From Fragum whitleyi (Eukaryota; Mollusca; Bivalvia; Cardiida; Cardiidae): a DNA stretch of 64,000 nt. The translations under genes were made by a program, and so were the position numbers. Location of the stretch: assembly GCA_948146395.1 (NCBI GenBank), contig OX411543.1, positions 53,424,017 to 53,488,016 of the forward strand, written 5' to 3'. This document shows, in pieces, positions 24,029 to 36,200 of this stretch; the first letter of the stretch is position 1, and each line of letters begins with the position of its first letter. Under the pieces are notes generated by a model. That model had not been told where the DNA came from and made no database searches. It saw nothing but the letters and a program-made list of their open reading frames with translations.

Positions 24029-24273
24029 TCACATGTCCCTCTTTTTTTTGTCCACTATGTTGAACACTTTTTTTTTAATTGTCTCCCAGTGCCTTCTCCA
24101 CAAGGCACCCCCCTTGGCCCGGCTCAAAGAAATTGCTTTTAAGCATTCTCTTTGGCCGGGCCCCCTCTTTTCTGCTCTCATATCTAAGTATTCCTGAAAG
24201 TGTTCTTTTATTTCCGACATCTCCTCCGATGTCCACTTTTCTCTTGTAGTCTTTTTGCGCTTCCTCGTCATTC
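24029..24273 (-). CDS. Recombinase-like gene, terminal exon (Myb/SANT-like)
   Basis: The acceptor is TATTTTTCAG, entry phase 1, stop TGA at 24031-24029. It encodes a basic domain: TRKRKKTTREKWTSEEMSEI, RGPGQRECLKAISL, ALWRRHWETIKKKVF. The spaced tryptophans and basic residues suggest a Myb/SANT-like DNA-binding helix bundle. I recall a comparable C-terminal domain in fish and invertebrate relatives. No AATAAA is seen close downstream. Confidence 0.8.
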
Positions 24274-27200
24274 CTGAAAAATATACATGCAAACATAAAA
24301 GCAGCTAAAACAGTTTCATATCCTCTCCTTTGCCTTTACCAAATAACTAGTATTTTCTGTGGTGTTCTTTTTTATTTGGGTCCAAAAATGGTAAAAAGTT
24401 TACAAATTGTTATTTGAACAGAAGATTTTTCATCTACTATTGTACAATACTTTCGCTGGAAGTTGATAAATTTTGCTATAGCAAGTAGACAAATGAAATT
24501 TACTATTCAGCTTAATATCCTCTGAAGGATGCCTTTTTTTAAGGAGGGTATGCTTGGTGCTGCGCTTTTGGTAAGGAGAGCGCCATATTGCAGGCTCAGC
24601 ACCTCCGACTTCTTATCTCCTGGTGGGTCCTCCAATGCTGACAACCGCCGAATGGGCTGTAATGCTAACATTTAAACTCTGAGCACCAAGGAAGGAAGCC
24701 ATTACTACCGTTTTTAAAGTCTTGGTATGACCCGGCCAGGGAATTTAACCCCTACCTTCCGCACCGCATGCGAACGATCTACCACTGAGCTTTGAGACTG
24801 GTGTGAAAAGGATGCCACTGGTAAAGGAAACACCAGTAGTTTCATACAACAAGAGGCCAAAAAATGGGCTTTAATCGCTCACCTGATCTTTTACATCAGT
24901 TCACCTAGTGACCTACTTTTTGACCTGACCATCCACTCTCAAACTCGGTTGAGATATTGTCAAGATCAACATCCTGAGCAGGTTTGATAAAGATTGGGCC
25001 AAATTTTTACCAATTGACCCACTTTTTGATCCAACCAAACTCACTTTCTAAGTTGGTCGAAATATTGTCAAATATTCAAGATCAACATTCTGATCAAGTT
25101 TGATGAAGATTGGGCCATTTGGCCCCTTGAGTGGTAACAAAGTTTTTCTAAGCTTTGTCCTTGTGACCCATTTTTGACACAACCCCACCCACTTTCAAAC
25201 TTGTTTAATGTATTGTCAAGATCAATATCCTGAGCAAAGTTTGATGAAGATTGGGCCCAAATTGTGGCCCTTACTTAGAGTGGTAACAAGGTTTTCCTTA
25301 GATTTGACCAAGTGACCAACTTTGTGACTTGACCCCACACATTCTCCCACTCAGTTAAGATATCGTCAAGATCAATATCCTGTGCAAGTTTGATGAAGAT
25401 TGTCCCAAAGTCTGGCCCCTAGAGTGGAAATAAGGTTTATCTAATAGTTGTCTAGCGACTTACTTTTTGACCCTACCCCATGAACCCCATCCACTCTCGA
25501 ACTCGTTCGAGTTATTGTCTTTATTCTAACGAAAGCTTTTGTTAAAGATAGTCAGTCAGACATGCAGCTTTCACTCTTCTCATGAAATAGTGTTGAATTC
25601 AATCCCAGCAAACAAAAGTGGATTTACCTTCTTTGCTCATCTCTTCTGGAACTTGGTCACACCCAACACCTGTGTCAACTCCACTTCCTACTTCACCTCC
25701 ACTTCCTACTTCACCTCCACTTCCTACTTCACCTCCACTTCCTTCACCTTCATCATCCAGGTCTGCAGACAAAATAAGCTCATTTAAATAGGGTGCAAAT
25801 AACAGGGATCATTTTAGCAGAGCAAATTTATGAGAGAATTATTCCATTTGTCATTTTTTATGAGAGATTTTGAATTTAATGAGAGATTGGTAAATTGGCC
25901 TTTTTTTTTTACAATTTCCAGTGTGAAATTAGAATAATTAGTGCATGTCTCTCAGCACAAATTTGGGGACATTTTCTAGGCTAAAAGGTTTCTGTAAGTG
26001 CTTAAATGGGGTCATATTCTTAAAGTGCTCCCAAGGCTTATAACAATAAAGTCCAACTTTATCATTGTGAGTGCAACACACTTTTAAACAGGTGTCAGTT
26101 GGTGTTAGGGGTAGTTGGCCAGGGCTGTTTCTTGCTCTGAATCACTCAAATTTGAGGTCAGATATGTCACTTATCATGTTTATCAATAGGAGAAAGTTAG
26201 CCTGTTTCAGTGGATTGCATCAAAGTTTATTATTTCTTGGGATTATATTCAGGAGAAACGGGTTAACTTTTCATGGGCATCTTACCCACACAAAAACCAG
26301 GTTTGAAAGATACTGACTACATAAGAAGCAATTCAAATTGGCGGCTGTGTGTATCAGAATTTCGCAAAATGTGGACTGGTTCATAATAATAAACCTTGGG
26401 CCAAAGCATGCGGCTCTATATACACAAACATGTTCCCTGTTTTCCATTCTTTTTTCCCAAAAATTTGTTTGCGAGATTTCTGTATCATTTGAGAGTTTTT
26501 CATGCTTTATAAGGCATTTTTATGCATGAATCTTGCAGTTTCGCAGCCCAAAATGATTCCATACGAGAGGTTGTCCAGCAAACACAGCATACACAAAGTA
26601 AAATTCCTACTTATGCCAAGAAATTGACAGAAGATGGTTCAAATTTTGGATGAACAAATAACATGAGCCCCAATAGCACTGGATTGCCGATGTTAAACTG
26701 CTAAGTCCTAGGACGTGGCCATTTTTGGCCAGGTTAATGTTTGGCCCTTAGTGGTGTTAAAAAACACATTGGACGCCATACTCAACTAAAATCGCCAAAG
26801 AAATAGGATAGTTTCTGCTCCAGCACCGCTTTTTTAAAGTTGGTGTATGAACAGGGACTCCATATTTCTTTGACAAGTAGTCCACATATATTATAGTTTC
26901 TAATCTCTAACCATTTTGATGTTTCTTGTTGCTAGAACCACAAAGGCCTTAAAGAAAGTGTTTGTTTTCTGTAACATGGGTTGCTAGGTCTGAAAGTTTG
27001 TTTTTTAATTTATTTTTTTTTCTGCTCATGCTCAAAATCTTTTCCTGGAAAAACCTTTCTGGAGTTAAATATGCATAGTTGTGTTTATTTGTGCTTATTT
27101 GTGTTTTTGGAAATCATTAAATTTTCAATTTTGAATACATGTTAGACATTTTTAGATATTTTTGTATTTTGGGCTTCTCAAATGCCAATGAAATAATTGA

Positions 27201-30200
27201 GTTGGTGGTCACACCATAGGGTCAGTTGGATTACAGGAAACAACACTTTTTTTTTAGGCCAAACTACTTTTCCTTTGAAAGTAGTATCATGAGACACCTA
27301 GAAACTTAGTGCAAAATCTACCATCTCTACCCATGGGGGGCCTCCCTGGTGTCGTGGTAGCGAGCAGCACTCATAATCCATAGGCCTCCCTCCCCGTGGG
27401 TTCGAATACCGGTCTGACCAAGTTATTTCTTCATGAGGGAATGTCTCCGGGCTGACTAAGGGAAGAACAATGGTTCTACTCAGGTACTTGATTGATAAGT
27501 AACGGAATATCGGGTATCTGAGGTCTTCCTCAATCTGTTACTAGCTGGACATCGCAAATTAACTGAAATACTGTCACATTAAGCCCAATATCAATCTCTA
27601 CCCATGAGGAAAACATACCTTCAAATGTGATGTCGCCTAGCTCCACCCCAGCGTATCTAGACACAACATTCTTTTCTTGCATCAGCATCAATTTAGCAAT
27701 ATCAAGTCTTTCAATTATACCTGATGTGGCCCTGTAGTGAGCCAAGTGAACTTTTTCTGTATGACCCATGTGTTTCAAAAGCCACTTCAACTCATGGTCT
27801 TTAAGTCCCATCACCTTAAATTATATAAAAGTAAAGAGAATGTACAGAAGTTGTTTTACTTAGTCAAAATCATAAGGACTAACCTTTGAACTTGATCATG
27901 ATATCATCAATATTAACATTCTGAGAAAGTTTGAGGTTGATGGGGCCAAAAATATGGCCTCTCAAGTGTAAACAAGAATTTTTCAAGATATGACCTATTG
28001 ACCTTCTTTTTGATCCGACCCCACCTACTTTCAAACTCTAAAAAGTCATCAATATTACCATTCTGAGCAAGTTTGAGGTTTGATTAGGCCAAAAAGGTGG
28101 CCTGTAGAGCGTGAACAAGACCAAGATATGACCTATTGACCTACTTTTTGATCATTTCGATGAAATAAATAGCAAAATCAAGAAAAATAAATTGGCTTAA
28201 TACATTTTGACACAACCAGGTTTTGAACTTGTGATCTCAAGTTTACAGTCAACTATAAGAACCACTACGCTAATACAGCTGTATGAAATTCTGCTTTAGA
28301 TAAAGATGATTACTGACAGGGTTATTTAGAGTTGAATTTGCCATTCTCTGATGTAACATGATGAATGAACCTCTACATTATCATGTGTTAAACCTTAAGA
28401 GCTAGTGTCCATGTTTGAGTGCTTGTACTGAAAATGTAATTAATGCAGGGTAAGAAAGACATTGAACTTTGCACAAAAAAAGTGAATGTTGCATGTCCAA
28501 GAATAATGCCTGCCATCTTAATATGAAAAATAACTAGTACCTGCAGACCCCACTACTGTAAATCAGTATTCCAAGAACCTCTACATTATCATGTGTTTAA
28601 CCTTAAGAGCTAGTGTCCATGTTTGAGTGCTTGTACTGAAATTTGCAATCAATGCAGGGTAAGAAAGACATTGAAGGATTAAATTGAACTTGACATTTTC
28701 CAACTCCAATAATGCAGCTAAAGCAGATTAATGTGCATGTTGAATCCTAAAACTTTGCACAAAAAAAGTGAATGCTGCATGTCCAAGAATCATGCCTGCC
28801 ATCTTAATATAAAAAATAATAACTAGTACCTGCAGACTCCACTACTGTAAATCATTATTCCAAGATCTGAAAAGGATTGTCCATCTCTCAGACACACAGG
28901 AAATTACGACAAGAATAAGAATCAAAACCATCAAAATTAAACACAGAAAAATTGTTGTTAGCATCTGATACACATGTGTATCCATTGTCTCTTCCAATAT
29001 GGTGGACTTGTTATGAGAATGGAATTATGGGTAACCAATTATTTAATATTAAGGGCTAATGTCCATGTTTGAGTGCTTGTGATGAAAATGCAATGCATGG
29101 TATTGTCCAACTTAATCTAGTTTAGTTTAAACCCCAATTTCAATCATAGCTTTATTATAATCCTGAAAATATGGCCTAAACTTGAGCCTTTGATCACAAC
29201 TGTTGGTACATATGGCACTTAACCCTTATCATGCTGAATAAATTTTGGCTTAAAATTGTCATAAAAATCAAACGGCAAAAAGCACTGAAAGTAACAAAAA
29301 GTAGGTCAATTTTCATTTTCTATTGACATCTCTGGTTTGAAAGTGAGAAACAGGTGGTGTAGACTAACATCACACTGCACATATGTGCAGTCTGATGTTT
29401 GTCTATAGCTCCTACCAATGCAGGAATTTTCCGGGTTCAGAATGACAAGGGTTAATACAAACAAGAGGGCCATTGGCCCTATAAGGTGAGCAGCATTGTT
29501 TAAAAAAGATGTCAAAACACTAAAACTCTTAATTTTATATCAATGAATGGCTTAACTAAATTAAAAGAAGTGGAAGAAATTAAGAAAGCAAACATTCTGA
29601 TAAAGTTTCAAGACACAAAAATGTGGCCTCTACGGTGCACACAAGATGTTGACAGATGACTGACGACACACGACGGACAACAGACACAGCGTGATCACAA
29701 AAGCTCACAATGAGCACTTCGTGCTCAGGCGAGCTAAAAAGACCTCCAATTTCTGTTTTAACAACTGTTTGTTTACATACTGCTTTCAAGAAAAGTATAA
29801 TATTCTCAGTTTCTAATACAACTATCCTATTTGCCAGATCATTAAATAATTTCTGGTAAAATGATCTTCAAGAAGCAAAAATTGCAATGGAAGAGAGAAA
29901 ATGGTAGTCCCGTTTTGATTGAGATTGTTCATTGACAGTAGTGAATAATGCTACACTGCCATCGCCCCCTAACGTACATAAACAGCTTAGTCCCAGGGTG
30001 CGCTTGCTAAATTGTATCCCTGTTATACTCACCTGGGAAATAGTGGCTGTGTGTTTTCTAAGGTTTGTAGCAAGAATTCTCTCTGGGAATCGCAGATTTG
30101 ATTCATACTTCATAACATCTAGGGCTGTCCCTGCTCTTACAGGCTCATTCCCTGAAACAGATTTGATTTGCTGATGTATATAATTCATGTTAAAATATAC

Positions 30201-33200
30201 ATAGTCCTGTAGGTAAAAAATAGCCCCCCACACGGAGGCCGGCGCTCAGCTGCTGATATTCTTAGTCTATAAAAAGAGATTATGTTGTCAATGTTATGTC
30301 CCTTAGTCGGGATGTAGCCCTTGTCATGGTGAACTAGTATGCGAACTTTCATTGAGGTAGCTGCAAGAACAAAGAAGTTATGGCCAAGATCCGTAAAGGG
30401 GCATAATTTCGCCATAAAGCATGAGAGTTATGTCCCTTGGTCATTAAGTAGCCCTTATCATGGTGAATAATTATGTGAAGTTTCATTGAGGAAGCTATAA
30501 GAACAAAGAAGTTATGGCCAAGGTTAAAGTTTTTCAAAGTCTGTAAAGGGACATAATTTTGTCAAAAAGCATGGTAGAAGTATGTCCCTTAAACAGGATG
30601 TGGCCCTTGTTATGGTCAACAAGTATGTGAAGTTCATTGAGGTAGCTGCAAGAAAAAAGAAGTAAAGGCCAAACTTTTTTGCTCACACTGCTGAACCCAG
30701 AAGTTATTCTTCTATTGACTTTGCTGCAAATAGTGTAGACCCACTTCAGAGGGCTTTTTTAGGAGGCCTCTGATCCGGATCTGCACTTTTTGCAATGTTT
30801 TGACTATTGATTTTTATTTAACCCAAAATTGAATTTGAAAAGTAAGTCATGTTTGGAACTGGATGGGCTTAGTTGCGAAAATGTTTGACCAAAATTACTT
30901 AAAAAGACCATTAAAATTACCTACAATGATTACTTCATGGTGAGAGTTAACTTGCTTAGCCCTGGAGCAGGGCTAATTTTAGCCCTGTGATCATCCTTAG
31001 AACCATTAGGGGATGATTCTAAAGATATCTTTCCAAAGGGTCATGTAATTTCATAGAATAATAAAGTTATCCTTTCAACAAACCATTAGGTGATTTATCA
31101 TGCAAGATATCCCTTGATCTAATGGTTTAACCCTTATCCTGCCAATCACGACAAATATATGATATTCAAACAGCTTGGATCTAGATGAGGCGCCAAGTAA
31201 CTCAGCACCTCATCCAGGTCTAAGCTGTTTGACACTCAATCGACATTTTCAGCAATTTTTATCAAAATCAGAGCACTTTGACAAGCAGTGGCAGACAAAT
31301 ATTTCAGACAAAAAATAATTTTGCGGGAAAAGAGTTAGTAAACATAAACTGCCAAGACACCATTATCCTGAATATTTTTCTGTCTTTAACTCTTTCAAGG
31401 GAAAAGATACAGCCCCTTGGATCTCAGCTAGCTTTGACAGTTATCTACCTAGAGGCCATTGAAACATTAGGTCATGGCTTATTACCTGTACTTGCAAAAA
31501 CATATTGATTGTCCTTTTTCACCCCAACTGCCTCTCTCACATCTGGGTCAACTAAGTACGCCAAAGGCTTCCGGACTTCCTCTGGGAGCAGGAGTGGGAT
31601 TTTGTTGTTGGACTGCAAATACATAAGAAATGAGCAAAAATGAAAATTTATTCACCCTCATGCATACATATTGCTAAAAAAGAGACAAGGCTGGCAGATG
31701 AAAAATCCATCCACAAATCATTTGGCATAACCACCCCTTTAGTATGAAAATTTAAATTTTAACAGAGTTTACTTTTCAGTGATTTTTTCATGCTTCACTG
31801 AAACATTCAGACCCTTGCTTGATATTTTTATTTTAAAAACTTTGAGGGTTGGAATAGAAATTTAGTTTGATGTACACTCTTTATCCTTTGAAAGTGGGGA
31901 TAGGAGACAAGTGTGAGGTTGGGCACACTCAAACCAGTTGAAACCCCCAGTGGTCAATTTTACCACTGGCCATGCCAAGGTGGTGCTCCTATCCTCCTCT
32001 TTGCCTTTATGTAGTCCTTGTATACTTTTACAACCTTTGTAGGAGCGTTGATGGATGGTTGAGTATATGATTGTGATCTTTTTTTGCTTTGGTGCTAGTT
32101 TGTTCTTTGTGTTGCTTGTCAAAAAATGTGTTCATGGACAGATTTTACAAGATCAAAAGTAGGTCAAAAGTCAAGGTCAAAGTCATGAAAAGTGGACTAC
32201 CCAATTAGACTTCTGTCAAAATATGAATTCAATCCATTGAGGCATAGTTGAGCAATTTTCTCCCTTCTATTGCAAATTTTGCTTTTAGAATATCATTTAA
32301 TCAAAATTTACTTATAATCACTGCAGAAGGTGGAGGCTGTAAAAAGTTGTCCAATACTAAGCCCTTAGTGCAGTTATACTTACTGTCTGGTCTTTTCGGG
32401 ATCAGTTATTGGTGGAATACCGCTTATGTATGCTAGGGGGTGTTGACAGTGTAGCATTATCCATTACTGTCAAGAACAATCTCAATCAAACCGATACATC
32501 CATTTTCTTTATTATATTGCAATGTTTGTTTCGGTGAGATCTCTTCACAATAATTTGATATATAGAGACATTTAACCAAACCACCTCTGGTCAGACAAAC
32601 CACCCACGCCCGCCTGGACATTGCCTTTTTAATGGACAATTTTTTTTATTGAAAAATCTGTCCAAAAAGTAAGTTAGAAAAAAGTTAAATTGACAATGGG
32701 CAATTTGCAATGTCATGCAAATTTTACCACCACCAGGCAATTTCAATCCTAACAAGAGTTGTCCGCGGACAACGTAGCTCGCCCAAACTGCTGCTTGTCA
32801 CAAACAGCGTTTGACCAAAGACAGAAGTTCAAAGTGGTTGTTTTCTAGGTTAATGTCCATGATCTAATATATATCTGTTTGAGAAATAAAGAAATATAAA
32901 AATCTTATTTGTATTAATTGCATATATAAGGTTAGGGTAAAGTGAAAGCCTACAAGCAGATGCGGTTACCAAAGGAATTTCTTTGTATAAACATGAAGTT
33001 TTTCTTTAAAGTTTTACCAAGTCCACAAAAGGTCAAGATCAAGGTCAAATTGGGAAGGGCCTTGGTCTCTGGTGAAAGCCTATCACCTAGTGAGTATGTG
33101 TATGAAGTAATAATGTCCCTGAGTAAAGCATTTAGAAAATATAAGCAAGGTTAAAGTTTTTGGTTAAAGTTTTACTAAGTCCATAAAAGGTCAAGGTCAA

Positions 33201-36200
33201 GGTCGAATTGTCAAGGCCCTTGGTTTCTGGTGAAAGCCTATCATCTGGTGACAATGTATATGAAGTAATGATGTCCCTAGGTTAAAGCATTCAGAAAATA
33301 TAAGCAAGGTTAAAGTTTTAAGTAAAAGAATTTCGGTTAAAGTATTTCTAAGGCCATTAAAGGTCAAGGTCAAATTATCAAGGACCTTGGTCTCTCCCAA
33401 AAGCCTATCAACTAAAGAGTATGTATATGAAGTAATGATGTCCCTAGGTTAGAGCATTAAAAAATATTAGCAAGTTTTTGGTTAAAGTTTTCAGTTAAAG
33501 TTTTTCTAAGTCCACAAATGGTAAAGGTCAAGGTCAAATTGTGAAGGACCTTGGTCTCGGGTGAAAGCCTATCACTTGGTGAGTATATATATGAAGTAAT
33601 GATGTCCCTAGGTTAGAGCATTAAGAAAATATATGCCAGGTTAAAGTTTTTGGTTAAAGTTTTTTGGTTAAAGTTTTTCTAAGTCCACAAAGGGTCAAGG
33701 TCAAGGTCAAATTGTCAAGGACCTTTGTCTCTGATGAAAGCCTATCACCTAATGAGTGTGCATATGAAGTAATGATGTCTCTAGTTTAAAGCTTTCAGAA
33801 AATATAAGCAAGGTTAAAGTTTTTTTGGTTAAAGTTTTTGGTTAAAGTTTTTTTTTGAAAGGGTCAAGGTCACAGTCTAAAGGTCATTTTGACATGGATG
33901 TTGGTCTCAAATGAAAGCCTATGCCCTAATTAGTGTTTCTGTAAAAAATAAAGCCTCTACGATAAATATTGATAGAAATAAAAAACTTTAACCTAATGCG
34001 GACGCCGACACCGACGCCGACACACGAGGGTATGACAATAGCTCTTCCGAGACTTTCGTCCCGGGCGAGCTAAAAATTATCTTAGATAAACAGACAGCAT
34101 GAAATAAAGTTTTACTTACTTTGCCTCTCATTTCCACCAGCTCTTGAGAATGTAGGAGGTTCTTCTCAAGTTTCGTCAACTCCTGACGCAAGCTAAGGTC
34201 AGTCTCATTGACACTTGTTGACCTCTTCTTGTATGTTGGAATACTGAAAGGCAAAGTATAATAACTACAGTCTGGCACACAAAGCTCGACTATTAATATT
34301 CTATACTGTATACGCTATATTGTTCGCTGGCTAAAAAATTTGCAGATTCTTCATTTCATACATTTTACTAACATAAGTGTTCGTGAAATCATCCTCAAGA
34401 AAAAAATTATTATTGTAAGAATCACTTAATTTTTGTGTATTGATCATTTCTTCTTAATCATGTCGATTGACAAGTTCAATCACTTAGTGAAATTAAGTGC
34501 AAACAGGCGATGTGTTACAGTCAAACACAAAGCCAATATCAAGTTTGATGTTATGTTTGTCACAGCTTAACAGTTCGGTGTGAAAACAACAATATAAACT
34601 TTTCCTCGTAGTATGATTTTTAATTCAGACAAGAGGACCATGATGGTCCTTAATCACTCACCTTCGAATAGTTTACTCCTCATTTAGCATATTGATATGA
34701 AAATGATGATCATGAAGATTAAGCAATAATTGTGGCTTCTAGAGCATAAAAAAGAAAATTATCGTTCAGGCCCCTTTTCCCCATATTGCATGGATCCTGC
34801 CCATTCTAGATAGGCTTCATTCTTGTGATCTTACAGTCATTCTGACCAAGTTTCATGGAAATAGGGTCATAATTGTGGCCCCTTGAGTGTAAACAAGAAA
34901 ATTGTCTTTTAGGCCCCTTTTCCAAATGATATGGCATGGATCCTTCCCAATTTTAATAGGGTTCATCCTTGTGACCTGACAAACATTCTGACTAAGTTTA
35001 ATGAAGATTGGGCCATAATTGTGGCCTCTAGAGCGTGAACAAGAAAATCATCATTAAGGCCCCTTTTCCCATGATATCACATTGATCCTTCCCAATTTCA
35101 ATAGGCTTCATCCTTGTGACCTGACAAACATTCTGACTAAGTTTAATGAAGATTGGGCCATAAATGTGGCCTTTAGAGTGTAAACACTTAAATTGTTGAC
35201 GTCCGACGATGCACGACACACGGCGGACATTCAATGATCACAAAATCTCACCTTGAGCACCATGTGCTCAGGTGAGCTAAAAATCAAGCATAAATAGATC
35301 CATATAACCATAGCTTGTCTTTCTCTCAATGAAATTTAGAGGAATTGCTCTTAATTATTTGCAAATAATCCTATTTTCATGATGTCTGCATTTTTTAAAT
35401 TTCTTCAATGCATCTGAATATGGTTTTAATTAGTTAATTAGCCAGATTTTTGTGGAGTCAAATGTAAGTAAAAGGTCACAGGGTTTTTTTCTTTCCCTAT
35501 ATCAGGGTGTGATTGTGTAATTGTGCTGAGAGCAGGGGCCACTGACAATAATACAAAGTGAAGGAGGTCAGAAATCGGGCCAAGTATCAAAAGATGCAGC
35601 ACCAAAAAGTTAGGGCTCATTCTAGGATGACACATGTTGCAGCCTTTCGGTTCATCTGAGACTAAAAATTGCAGCCATAGTTTAAGAAACAGGGACCATT
35701 TAGCATTAATATGCGCATTTTGTTCAATTTTAAATGGGCCATTTGTCTACAAGTTAATAATTTTTTGTAGCCATTTTGAAAAATTTGAAGCTAATGGCGC
35801 ATCCGAGAATGGAACCTGAAAAGTCTAAACCATTTTCCTCGAAGAACGTAGAAACTTATGATGACAAAGGCTAAATATCTTTACTCAAACTATGCTGGAC
35901 CTGGCTACAGTAGACATTTGCAAGTAGAACCCCAATCAGAGGGCTCCTGGTGAAACCCTTTGATCAGGGTCAGCATTGTTTGCCATGGAGGGAGGAATTA
36001 CAAATATTTATAGGGAGAAAACTCATTTACCTTTATTCATAACAGTAAGGGTTAAAGAAATTTAAAAATCCCATTTCTTACTCTAATGCCTCCAGCTCCC
36101 CAGGCCGTCGCCGATTGTAGAGAAGGAGCCTTGCTTCTGTGGTAAGAACCACTTGCCTGTAAGATATGATGGTCTTTTCAAGTTTCAGAGTCTTCAGCTT

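Noticed and set aside
24075..24296. 73-residue frame overlapping the terminal recombinase exon
   Set aside because: Shifted frame of the same exon; the 24029-stop frame matches the splice phase and the SANT-like pattern.
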